Below are positions 35,001 through 42,794 of a DNA stretch of 64,000 bases, one piece after another. The number at the start of each line of letters is the position of its first letter. Within the stretch, counting starts at the first letter, position 1. This stretch comes from Bacteroidota bacterium. Its GTDB lineage: Bacteria > Bacteroidota > Bacteroidia > B-17B0 > Aurantibacillaceae. The notes beneath the pieces are model-generated. The model was not told where the DNA came from and ran no database searches. It was given only the letters and a program-made list of their open reading frames with translations. Location of the stretch: contig JAUXZS010000024.1 in NCBI GenBank assembly GCA_030692515.1, positions 248,001 to 312,000 on the forward strand. The letters are read 5' to 3'. The translations under genes were made by a program, and so were the position numbers.

Positions 35001-35156
35001 AGCTCCTGTGTATTTTGTTGTAACATTAACTTCAGGAGGCGCAATATCCGGAAACTGTGTTACAGGTAAGGTACCTAATGCCAATAATCCAAGCAAAGTA
35101 ATAATCAATGATACAACAATAGATAAAACTGGCCTATGTATAAATTTGGAAGTCAT
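32004..35156 (-). CDS. RND multidrug efflux transporter (HAE1 family)
   Basis: 1050 aa, typical AcrB/MexB length. Twelve membrane helices are arranged as 1+6+5 with two large periplasmic loops. The proton-relay region reads ALVLAIGIVVDNAIVVVEAVH, and GPTGIFYRQFSLTMA is also recognisable. The C-terminus has the repeated helix block (LMGLENNIYAQVAMIMLIGLLGKNAILIIEFA). It lies between its fusion protein and outer-membrane channel. It exports drugs or other amphiphiles using proton force. Confidence 0.95.
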   Translation of the reverse strand: MTSKFIHRPVLSIVVSLIITLLGLLALGTLPVTQFPDIAPPEVNVTTKYTGANAITCVKAVVTPLERAINGVPGMAYMSSVSGNDGTSVIQIIFKAGTDPEIAAVNVQNRVASVLDELPEEAIKSGVIVEKIQNSMLLYINLLSKDSTMDEKFLYNYTDINILAELKRIEGVGYAYIMGSREYSMRIWLNPVKMNVYDISTEEVITSLKQQNVEAAPGKIGESSGKKSQSLQYILKYTGKYNTKEQYENVIIRSNEDGELLRLKDIADVEFGSQDYDVISKENGKPSAAIMLKQRPGSNASEVIHNIKSRMNELKKSFPAGVDYTVSYDVSEFLDASIDEVLKTLLEAFLLVSLVVFIFLQDWRSTLIPAIAVPVSLIGTLFFMQLFGFSLNLITLFALVLAIGIVVDNAIVVVEAVHTKMEKEGIGPKQATEKAMKEISGAIIAITLVMSAVFIPVAFIPGPTGIFYRQFSLTMAVSIILSGIIALTLTPALCALLLKRVHSSANKKNGLSRFFSGFNRWYNSLSNSYIKLLNLIVNRKVFTVLFLLVFCIATGLLGKLVPAGFIPNEDQGTIYASITTPAGATLERTERVVDAIQKASEKIPGIQSISTLAGFSVLSDGTGSTYGMNLISLKSWNKRDKSDKEIIELLKEKTAFIKDAKIEFFTPPPVPGYGNSSGFELRLLDKSGMGDLKNLEEVSNKFVTELNNRLEVDNAYTTFDASFPQLLVNIDNAKAAQKSVIVSAVLNTLQTFLGSEYATNFIRFGQMYKVMVQALPEYRAKPSDILKLSVKNTKNEMVPMSAFITIDKVYGPEQVTRYNMYPSSMLNGEAALGYSSGQAIDAVKQVAKETLPKGYDFDWAGSSRDEANSGNEAIYIFIICLLFVYLLLSAQYESFLLPLPVIFSLPTGIFGAFFLLQLMGLENNIYAQVAMIMLIGLLGKNAILIIEFATLKQREGKTPYKAVIEAAELRLRPILMTSFAFIAGLTPLMFASGAGAIGNKTIGAAAAGGMLFGTVFGVIIIPGLYLIFATLSLKMSKKNKKEPIALTEEF

Positions 35157-35181
35157 TTCTTAAACTTTTTTTCTCTAAAAA

Positions 35182-36312
35182 TTATTTTGATTCGGCAGCA
35201 ATTTTATCTCTTAACAAAACAAGCTCAGATATAATTTTATCACCGTCTTTAATTTGTTGAATACCTTCGTATACAATTCTATCGTCGGGTTTTAAGCCAG
35301 ATGCAATAACATATAAAAACCGAAGCCTTAATCTTGGTTTAACCAATCGCATTTGAGCGATGTTATTTTTATCAACAACAAAAACATAAATTTTATCTTG
35401 TATTTCGAAAGTTGATTTTTGAGGGATAATTAAAGCGTTTTTTAATTCCGCTTTTAATTGAATTTTTCCGCTAGAACCATTTTTTAATAATTCATCAGGA
35501 TTTGAAAACCTAGCTCTGAAGGCTATATTGCCGGTAGTTTTGTCAAATTCTCCTTCAACAGTTTCAATTGTTCCTTTAATTGGATATATTGTATTATTAG
35601 CTAATACAAGGCTCACTTCTGTTTTTTGTGCTGCACCTTTTTTTGAAGCAATATCAAGATACTCTCGTTCGGAAACATTAAAATAAGCGAAAACTTCTTT
35701 GTTATTTGAAAGTGTAGTTAAAAGAGTTTCTTCATTAATTAAACTTCCAGTTTTATTTGGTATTCTATTAATTATGCCATCAAATGGCGCCCTAATATCG
35801 GTTAGTGATAAATTAAGTACCGCGCTAGATTCATTAGATTTTGCTACTTCTACGCGAGCATTTGCAGCATCAAGATTTGATTGACCAATTTCTAATTTTC
35901 CTATTGAAACAACATTTTTATCAACCAATAAACGTATGTTTTTTAATTCCAGCTCCGAAGATTTAGCTTCTGCAATGGCGCTTTTTAAAAATGCTTTTGC
36001 TTTTAAAAGTTCTTCTTTATAACGGTTGCAACTAATGCTAAAAAGCTTTTGACCTGCTTTAACATGTTTTCCTTCATCTACATATATGGCTTCAAGATAT
36101 CCCTTTACTCTGGCTCGTATTTCAACATTTTGAAGCGAATGAATATCGGCTACGTATTCGTTTACGTAAACAGTATCAATAATTAAAGGATTAACTAATT
36201 GATATTCTACAAGGTTTTCTGGTTGTTTTTCCGCAGAATTACAAGCTGTTAGCAAGAATAAAAGTATGACAAACGGATATTTATTAATACAACTTAAAAC
36301 ATTTTTAACCAT
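35182..36312 (-). CDS. RND membrane-fusion (adaptor) lipoprotein
   Basis: 376 aa. Lipoprotein signal with the cysteine in LLTACNSAEKQ. The lipoyl-like 'VKGYLEAIYVDEGKHVKAGQKLFSI' is followed by a helical hairpin and the second half-motif 'LTDIRAPFDGIINRIPNKTGSLINEETLL', and then the beta-barrel domain. It is the first gene of the three-gene efflux operon (26 bases before the pump gene). It links pump and outer-membrane channel. Confidence 0.95.
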   Translation of the reverse strand: MVKNVLSCINKYPFVILLFLLTACNSAEKQPENLVEYQLVNPLIIDTVYVNEYVADIHSLQNVEIRARVKGYLEAIYVDEGKHVKAGQKLFSISCNRYKEELLKAKAFLKSAIAEAKSSELELKNIRLLVDKNVVSIGKLEIGQSNLDAANARVEVAKSNESSAVLNLSLTDIRAPFDGIINRIPNKTGSLINEETLLTTLSNNKEVFAYFNVSEREYLDIASKKGAAQKTEVSLVLANNTIYPIKGTIETVEGEFDKTTGNIAFRARFSNPDELLKNGSSGKIQLKAELKNALIIPQKSTFEIQDKIYVFVVDKNNIAQMRLVKPRLRLRFLYVIASGLKPDDRIVYEGIQQIKDGDKIISELVLLRDKIAAESK

Positions 36313-36465
36313 AATAATTTTCTATTCAAACAAGATAATGGGATACATAATTATAATAAACGAACAGTAAAAATAAATTACTTACTAACTGAGACAATAA
36401 TGAAATGAATTAGTCGGTAAGGTATTATCTGAACTAAAGCTATATTTACTATTTTTCTTTAAGCT

Positions 36466-36684
36466 TCATATCCGCAACCTTTCTCTTCGCTTAAATCTAT
36501 TTTCAGAAACATTTATCGAAAATTTAGGGTTAAAAACACCCTGTGTCTTTTCAGTTAAACGAAAATCATTCTCCGAAAATTTAAAAATAATTTTACGAAT
36601 GCCTTTAATCTGTGTTTCACTAAGACTATACTTCGTTAAAACGATTTCACCATTTTGTTTAATAAATAATTGAGTTTTTTTCAT
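36466..36684 (-). CDS. Hypothetical small basic protein
   Basis: 72 aa, rich in Lys, Arg and Phe (RKIIFKFSENDFRLTEKTQGVFNPKFSI, then KRRERLRI). No membrane segment or known domain. It is separated from the efflux operon by about 150 bases. It could be a short real gene or a chance frame. Confidence 0.4.
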   Translation of the reverse strand: MKKTQLFIKQNGEIVLTKYSLSETQIKGIRKIIFKFSENDFRLTEKTQGVFNPKFSINVSENRFKRRERLRI

Positions 36685-37095
36685 ATTGAAGATCTAATAA
36701 CAAACTAATAACCAAAATATTTAATAGATGATGGCCTTTAGTTGATACTAATATTTAAATAATTTAAAAATAGTATGCGCTGCAAGATGTAAAATTTAAA
36801 GAGAAATGATATTGACAAATATCAATTAATAAATATATTCTTACTAAAATTTGCTCCGTGCATAGTTAGCATTTTTAAAACCTGGATTCAAATAAACTCT
36901 AGCGATATCAAAAAAGTAACTACTAGAAATGCCTTAAGCACGAATATTGGTGCGGCAATAATTAACACCTTATTTTATAGCAAAAACAAATAAAATAACT
37001 ACACTTTTATCACGAAAGAAAATATTACTTTTAAATCAGAAAAAAAGTAATAATTTTCAGACAGAACTACTACTAATTTGATATTTGCAACTTTT
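36685..37095. other. Noncoding gap
   Basis: About 410 AT-rich bases upstream of the STAS-like gene. I see no repeats, palindromes or coding frame. Confidence 0.5.
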
Positions 37096-37482
37096 ATGGA
37101 CTATGTTTTTTATAAAGAATATGATGGTTATTCTCTTAAATTAAGAAGGGATGGTATTATGCATTTACATTTTATACTTGCAGGAAAAATTGATATTGAA
37201 AAATATAAAGAAATCATAAATAATGTTGGCGAAATATTAGAATACAAGAAAGCACCTTTTTTAATCTCCACAGAGCCTTTTGAAATTATTAATGATGAGA
37301 TTCGTGATTTTGTGGCAACAGAAGAAGGAGCTCCATACTCAGTCGCTGATGCTATACTTTCTGATGGAATTGGATTTACATTGTTGGCAAACTTTTACAT
37401 CCGAATGAAAAAACCCCTTCGCCCCACAAAATTATTTACCAATGAAGCAGAGGCATTAAAATGGCTAAATAAATTTATTTAA
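37096..37482 (+). CDS. STAS-like protein (DUF7793 type)
   Basis: 128 aa from the ATG at 37096; a TTG frame start at 37078 is less likely. The order 'RRDGIMHLHFILAGKIDIEKYKEIINNVGEIL...PFLISTEPFEIINDEIRDFVATEEG' and 'FYIRMKKPLRPTKLFTNEAEALKWLNKF' is the layout of STAS/SpoIIAA-like Bacteroidota proteins that lack a clear phospho-serine motif. It could be an anti-sigma or phosphatase partner, or a structural sensor protein. It lies upstream of the PAS kinase in the same direction. Confidence 0.65.
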   Translation: MDYVFYKEYDGYSLKLRRDGIMHLHFILAGKIDIEKYKEIINNVGEILEYKKAPFLISTEPFEIINDEIRDFVATEEGAPYSVADAILSDGIGFTLLANFYIRMKKPLRPTKLFTNEAEALKWLNKFI

Positions 37483-37709
37483 TTTATATTCGCAATCCAT
37501 CTTACTCGATAAAAAATTCTTAGAGTTTTTATCTTATTTTCCTTACAAACGTATTATTAGTGAAAATAAAATTTAACGACTAGCAAAAAATCATGTAAGG
37601 CCGATAAATAATTTTATTAAAACTCAACTTCATAGTTAATTAAACTAATTTATAAATCTCTATCATAAACATTCATTTATAACCACCAAATCTCTTTTAT
37701 TCAATAAAT

Positions 37710-39131
37710 ATGGCTATTTTTGATTCGGAAACATTTTTGATGACTAACGATAATATTTATTTAAAGTATATTGATTCAAGCGAGTATTTTCAAAGTTTAG
37801 CAAATGCTATTCCGGAAATTATTATCTTAGTTGATCCCGTTTACTTTAAGATTAAATACATCAATCATATTCAACCTGGTTACAACAAAAATGATGTTTT
37901 AGGAGCGGATGTATTTAATTTCGTTTATCCAGAACACATTAATCAATACCGCAAAATTTTAAACGAAACAATCGTTACAAAACAAACTAATACGATAGAA
38001 TTAGAAACTTTAAACCCCGAAAATGAAAACGGTAAAGCCTGGTATTATTGCACAATTTCTCCCATAAATAACAAAAACGATCAAATCGAAAGTTTACTTA
38101 TTATATCGAAAGACGTTACTTCAATTAAACTTCAAGAAATTGAAGTTCATGATAAAAAAGAGAAATTATATGCAATTATTAATAATACAAAAGACGTAAT
38201 AACATCTATTGACAGAAATCTAAATTTAACTGAATACAACTCGGTTTTTGGTTCGTTAGTTGAACAAGGTTTTGGGAAAATAAAACTCATTGAAACAAAT
38301 ATTTTAAATTATATTGACCCAAAAAAACATGACCACCTTAAGGCCATTTATGCTAAAGTTTTTAATGGAGAAAATGTTACAGATATAGAAAGCTTTGAAA
38401 TGTTTCCAGGAAAAAAATTTTATATGGAAACGAGCTATCATCCAATAAACAATTTTAACCAAAAAATCACGGGTATTTCGATTTTTTCACGCGACATTAC
38501 AGAGCGGGTTATAAATGATCAAAAATTAAAAAATACAATAAAGGAAAGAGAAATATTGCTTGCAGAAATACATCATCGTATAAAAAATAATCTGGCTATA
38601 GTTTCAAGCATGCTTCAACTAAAAGAGTTAAACCTTGATAATGAAATAGCAAAAATAGCCTTGAGCGACAGTCGGAAACGAATAAAATCAACTGCATTAG
38701 TTCACGAAATGCTCTATAGAAATGACACCTTCGATAATATTAAGCTACATGATTATATTACCGAACTTTTTAAAAACCTAAATTCAAATCCCAGCATTTC
38801 TCTTATTCTTGAAGGAGAAAATTATGTTTTAGACCATAACAAAGCTCTACCCTTTGGATTACTAGTGCATGAATTGATGATGAACTCATTTAAGCACTCG
38901 TTTAAAGGTCGAGAAAAAGCCAAATTAAAAATAAACTCAAAAGTTACCGATAAAGTTTTAAATATTGAATATTGTGATTGTAGTGGCACATTTGCTAACA
39001 ATGTTGATTTTTATAATACAGCTACAACAGGTTTAATGCTAATTCATACATTTATTGAACAATTGGAAGGTTCCATTAAATTAACCTGCAAGGAGCCTCC
39101 AGCCTATTCAATTAACATTCCCTTAAGCTAA
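37710..39131 (+). CDS. PAS-domain histidine kinase of the HisKA_2 type
   Basis: 473 aa. Two PAS domains occupy about 20-140 and 150-275 (for the second: IDRNLNLTEYNSVFGSLVEQGFGK). The DHp motif AEIHHRIKNNLAIVSSML places the histidine at H288 or H289. The ATP domain has ALPFGLLVHELMMNSFKHSF and ends in IEQLEGSIKLTC. No membrane segments, so it senses inside the cell, maybe a ligand bound by the PAS domains. It overlaps the receiver gene by one base (TAATG), a classical two-component pair. Confidence 0.9.
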   Translation: MAIFDSETFLMTNDNIYLKYIDSSEYFQSLANAIPEIIILVDPVYFKIKYINHIQPGYNKNDVLGADVFNFVYPEHINQYRKILNETIVTKQTNTIELETLNPENENGKAWYYCTISPINNKNDQIESLLIISKDVTSIKLQEIEVHDKKEKLYAIINNTKDVITSIDRNLNLTEYNSVFGSLVEQGFGKIKLIETNILNYIDPKKHDHLKAIYAKVFNGENVTDIESFEMFPGKKFYMETSYHPINNFNQKITGISIFSRDITERVINDQKLKNTIKEREILLAEIHHRIKNNLAIVSSMLQLKELNLDNEIAKIALSDSRKRIKSTALVHEMLYRNDTFDNIKLHDYITELFKNLNSNPSISLILEGENYVLDHNKALPFGLLVHELMMNSFKHSFKGREKAKLKINSKVTDKVLNIEYCDCSGTFANNVDFYNTATTGLMLIHTFIEQLEGSIKLTCKEPPAYSINIPLS

Positions 39132-39493
39132 TGGTAATTAAAAAAATATTAATTGCCGAAGATGAAATACTTGTAGGAAGAGTTTTAAAAATTGTTTTAG
39201 AACAGAAAAATTTTGAAGTTATACATGTAGTTGACGAAGAAAGTGCTATTGCTGTTGCATCAGATTTTAAACCAGATTTACTTATAATGGATGTTTTTCT
39301 AAAAAACAAAACAAGTGGTTTAAATGCAGGAAGACAGATCAGAAAAAATGGAATATTTAGCCCGATACTATTTACAACAGGTAATTCTTACGACCAAACC
39401 AAAAAAGAAATACTTAACATCGAAAATAGTCACCTTTTTATTAAACCAGTAGATATTGATCAATTACTAAAATACATAGAAACTACTTTTTAG
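39131..39493 (+). CDS. Response regulator (receiver only), partner of the PAS kinase
   Basis: 120 aa. Conserved E10-D11, phospho-acceptor D54 in LIMDVFL, T82-T83, K105 in FIKPV. No output domain. Its start overlaps the kinase stop by one base, so it is the partner of that kinase and likely translated at equal amounts. Downstream targets are unknown. Confidence 0.9.
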   Translation: MVIKKILIAEDEILVGRVLKIVLEQKNFEVIHVVDEESAIAVASDFKPDLLIMDVFLKNKTSGLNAGRQIRKNGIFSPILFTTGNSYDQTKKEILNIENSHLFIKPVDIDQLLKYIETTF

Positions 39494-39661
39494 AATCAGT
39501 GCTCGATTTTAATTCTATATTCAAAACAAAGCTTTTCAAAATCTAATCAGCGACTATAGCATTTTCTTAACTTTGCGTATACAATTAGTTCATTATTTTC
39601 TATGATTATTGTCATTTCTATTTAATCGCAATAAATAGAAATTTGAGAAAACAATTCTCAA

Positions 39662-40306
39662 ATGAAATTAACTGAAACTAAAGAAACGTCTAAATCGTAT
39701 AGCAACGAAATTATTAAAACAATTTTTGAAAGACGCGCGGTAAGAAAGTTTAAAGAAAAACCAGTTGAAAATGAAATAATTCTTGAACTATTAGAAGCAG
39801 CTCGTATGGCACCTTCTGCCATGAACAAACAACCCTGGCATTTTTATATCTTAACCGATAAAGAAAAAATTCAACTATTCTCGAAAGCAATTTTACATAA
39901 TTCAAAACTAGCCATGTTAAAAGCCGGTGTTAAAGAAATTGTTAATCATATATTGCACCCAAATTCATTTCATTTAAAAGATGGGATTGATTTTTTTAAA
40001 ACCGACGATCCAATTTTTCATGCTGCTCCTGTAGTAATTTTTATTTCTTCTGATAGAAGTAACGATTGGGCGCATTTAGACGTGGGGATGTGCGCACAAA
40101 ATATGATGTTAGCAGCAAAATCGTTAGGACTAGATTCTTGCCCTGTAGGTTTTGCAAAGTTTATTGAAAATACTGATGAATACAAAAAACTTAATATCCC
40201 CTCCTCTGAAGAAATTAACCTTGCTATAATTATTGGATATGGAAATGAAAATCCAAAATTCCATGATCGAAAAAAAGATAACGCCACATTTATTAATAAT
40301 ATGTAA
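39662..40306 (+). CDS. Nitroreductase-family flavoprotein
   Basis: 214 aa. The FMN-binding signature 'RRAVRKFKEKPVENEIILELLEAARMAPSAMNKQPWHFYIL' and a later 'SLGLDSCPVGF' match the nitroreductase fold; 'WAHLDVGMCAQNMMLAAKSLG' is the helix with the FMN phosphate contacts. It reduces nitro compounds, quinones or similar, using NAD(P)H. A second paralogue lies at 42109. Confidence 0.9.
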   Translation: MKLTETKETSKSYSNEIIKTIFERRAVRKFKEKPVENEIILELLEAARMAPSAMNKQPWHFYILTDKEKIQLFSKAILHNSKLAMLKAGVKEIVNHILHPNSFHLKDGIDFFKTDDPIFHAAPVVIFISSDRSNDWAHLDVGMCAQNMMLAAKSLGLDSCPVGFAKFIENTDEYKKLNIPSSEEINLAIIIGYGNENPKFHDRKKDNATFINNM

Positions 40307-40371
40307 TTCATTTATTTAAATATTAAGTATATTTAATATCAGTAGGAATTAATATTACATCTGATATTATT

Positions 40372-40833
40372 ATGTTTAAACTTATACTTTTTTTAGTAAT
40401 AAATTTTGCCGCTCTCGGCATTGGAGGAATTCTAATTGGCAATCCATCAACAAACGAATGGTATCAATCTGTAAACAAGGCTCCATGGACTCCTCCAGGT
40501 TGGATGTTTGGTTTTGCTTGGACAACAATTATGCTTTGTTTTTCAATTTTTTTATTTCAGGCATCAAACAAGTTTTCATTTAACGACTTAAAAGTATTTT
40601 ATATTTTGTTTACAGTACAATGGATCCTAAACATTTTATGGAACCCGATATTTTTCAGATTTCATTTTGTATTTTTTGGATTAATAATTATAATTCTATT
40701 AACGCTTCTAGTTGGTTGGTTTTTCTATTGGGGCATTAAAGAAGTTGGCCATTCTGGCTTTTTTGTTTTACCCTACTTTATTTGGCTTTTAATTGCGACC
40801 TCACTAAATGCTTATATTTATTTTAAAAATTAA
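40372..40833 (+). CDS. tspO: TspO/MBR-family membrane protein
   Basis: 153 aa. Five membrane helices and the typical 'WYQSVNKAPWTPPGWMFGFAWTT' region, followed by 'QWILNILWNPIFF', match TspO. These proteins bind porphyrins and take part in stress responses. It is a separate unit between the nitroreductase and the beta-lactamase-fold gene. Confidence 0.95.
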   Translation: MFKLILFLVINFAALGIGGILIGNPSTNEWYQSVNKAPWTPPGWMFGFAWTTIMLCFSIFLFQASNKFSFNDLKVFYILFTVQWILNILWNPIFFRFHFVFFGLIIIILLTLLVGWFFYWGIKEVGHSGFFVLPYFIWLLIATSLNAYIYFKN

Positions 40834-40891
40834 ACTAAACAAATACACTATGATTAAGAACTATTACTTTACACTATAATTTATACTAATA

Positions 40892-41971
40892 TTATTGAAT
40901 TATCTTAAAATATTTTAGTTGATTTAATATTATTTGAGAATAATTTTTATGATTGTTGCTCAAGCAAATTATAGTTAAATCTTTTTCCGGAAAAAAAATA
41001 ATAGTTGAACTAAAAGCACATTGATTACTTGAGTATTCAATATTATTAGCATGATTAGCAAACCAACAAAGTCCGTGAGAATTTGAATTTAGATAGTTGC
41101 CTTGCATTGGAGAACTAAACTGTTCTGATAATTTAATATTTAAGCTATCTAAAAACAAATTGTATTTTAAAGCATACATGTATTTTCGAAGATCAACAAT
41201 ATTCGTCCATATTCCCGCAGAACTTATTGTTTCCATTTTTGGGCATTCACCTTTATCGTACTCCTTATACTTTTTTTTTAATTTCAAGTATGCATGAGCA
41301 ACTTTTTCGTTGGGAAAATCATTTTCAGTTACTTTAGTAAAACTCATGCCAGAAGGAGTTAAAATATTTTGTTTAACAAACTCATGAAATTTTAAATTAC
41401 TAACCTTTTCGATAATCAAAACTAAACCACTATAAGCTTTATCAGAGTATGCAAAATTACTTCCGGGTTCAAATGCCAATTTATTAACATGCTTTAATGA
41501 CTCAAAATTTTGAGCGTCTGAAATTTTCAAAGAAACTAAACTATCCTTCTTTGAGAGAGGCGAATCTATTAACCCAGAAGTATGCATCATTAAATTTTTT
41601 ATCTTTACTGATGAAGCAATTTCTTTATTATTAAAATCAGAAAAATACAAACTAATTGGGTCTTCTATAGAAAGCTTGCCTTGTTTTTGTAAAATCAAAA
41701 TGCTATAGGCGATAAATGTTTTTGAAATGCCACCAATATTGGAAACAGTATACTCAGAAAATTTTTCTTTGGTTTTTATATCTGCCAGTCCAAATGATTT
41801 CGAATAAATAATTTGATTTCCTTGTTCAATATGAACACTTCCGCCTGGATCATTTATGTTATTTTCAGATAACACAGAGTCCAAACTCACCTTCAATAAT
41901 TCAACATTAACTTGTGATTTAGCAAATGAAGTTAAAATTAAAAGAAATAAAATATTTATAGTACTACGCAT
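40892..41971 (-). CDS. Secreted beta-lactamase-fold protein with degenerate active site
   Basis: 359 aa with a signal peptide (1-20, ...FAKSQ). The overall fold matches class C beta-lactamase/esterase family (PF00144): 'TFIAYSILILQKQGKLSIEDPISLYF' and 'HTSGLIDSPLS' are in place. However, the SxxK position reads G81-I-S-K84 instead of S-x-S-K, the Y-x-N position reads YSD, and the H-x-G near the C-terminus reads QCAFSS. The protein is therefore probably not a normal hydrolase. It may bind peptidoglycan or act as a regulator. Confidence 0.75.
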   Translation of the reverse strand: MRSTINILFLLILTSFAKSQVNVELLKVSLDSVLSENNINDPGGSVHIEQGNQIIYSKSFGLADIKTKEKFSEYTVSNIGGISKTFIAYSILILQKQGKLSIEDPISLYFSDFNNKEIASSVKIKNLMMHTSGLIDSPLSKKDSLVSLKISDAQNFESLKHVNKLAFEPGSNFAYSDKAYSGLVLIIEKVSNLKFHEFVKQNILTPSGMSFTKVTENDFPNEKVAHAYLKLKKKYKEYDKGECPKMETISSAGIWTNIVDLRKYMYALKYNLFLDSLNIKLSEQFSSPMQGNYLNSNSHGLCWFANHANNIEYSSNQCAFSSTIIFFPEKDLTIICLSNNHKNYSQIILNQLKYFKIIQ

Positions 41972-42108
41972 TCTAAATAAAGGTATTTAAAATTTTCTAT
42001 AAAAAACTAAAATAAAAACATAACAACAAATTGAACTTAACGCTCTAAATAAGGGTAATTATAATTAAATTAGCATCTGAATATTCGACACCAAATAACT
42101 TTTCTACT

Positions 42109-42771
42109 ATGGAAACTAAACTTATTCCCTATTCAAAAAAACTTTTAAAAGGAACAGAATTATTAAACGAAAGTAAAAGTCATTATGAATTTATGAACGG
42201 CAGAAGAACTATTAGAGAGTTTTCTACAGAATCTGTTTCTATTGAAGTAATAGACAATTTAATCATGGCAGCGTCTACTGCCCCTTCAGGCGCAAACAAA
42301 CAGCCATGGGTTTTTTGTGTGGTAACTAATCCTGAAATGAAATCAAAAATACGTGTGGAAGCAGAAAAAGAGGAATACGAGAGTTATAATGGACGAATGC
42401 CTCAGGACTGGCTCGATGATTTAAGTTATTTAGGAACAGATTGGCACAAACCGTTTCTAGAAGATGCTCCTGCATTAATAATCGTATTCAGAAAACCATA
42501 TGAATTAGTGGATGGTAAAAAGAAAAATAATTACTATGTACCAGAGTCTGTTGGATTAGCCTGTGGATTCTTATTACAAGCTATTCATCAATGCGGTTTA
42601 GTGGCACTAACCCACACCCCAAGTCCAATGAATTTTTTATGCAAATTATTAAACCGACCAGAAAACGAAAAACCTTATTTATTGATTCCGGTTGGCTACC
42701 CTGCTGAAAATGTAATGGTGCCGGATATTAAAAGAAAAAATGCAGACAATGTATTAGTACATTATATATAA
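42109..42771 (+). CDS. Nitroreductase-family flavoprotein (second copy)
   Basis: 220 aa. 'NGRRTIREFSTESVSIEVIDNLIMAASTAPSGANKQPWVFCVV' is the FMN motif, and 'VPESVGLACGFLLQAIHQCGLVALTHTPSPM' the second half. This subgroup resembles BluB/iodotyrosine-deiodinase-like nitroreductases more than NfsB. Not in the same operon as the first copy; it is separated by two other genes. Confidence 0.9.
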   Translation: METKLIPYSKKLLKGTELLNESKSHYEFMNGRRTIREFSTESVSIEVIDNLIMAASTAPSGANKQPWVFCVVTNPEMKSKIRVEAEKEEYESYNGRMPQDWLDDLSYLGTDWHKPFLEDAPALIIVFRKPYELVDGKKKNNYYVPESVGLACGFLLQAIHQCGLVALTHTPSPMNFLCKLLNRPENEKPYLLIPVGYPAENVMVPDIKRKNADNVLVHYI

Positions 42772-42794
42772 TTTTAAAATATACACTACTAATT

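Noticed and set aside
36466-36684. Possibility that the 72-aa frame belongs to the efflux operon as a regulator
   Set aside because: It has no HTH, sits 150 bases before the operon, and has no TetR/MarR features; kept only as a low-confidence gene.
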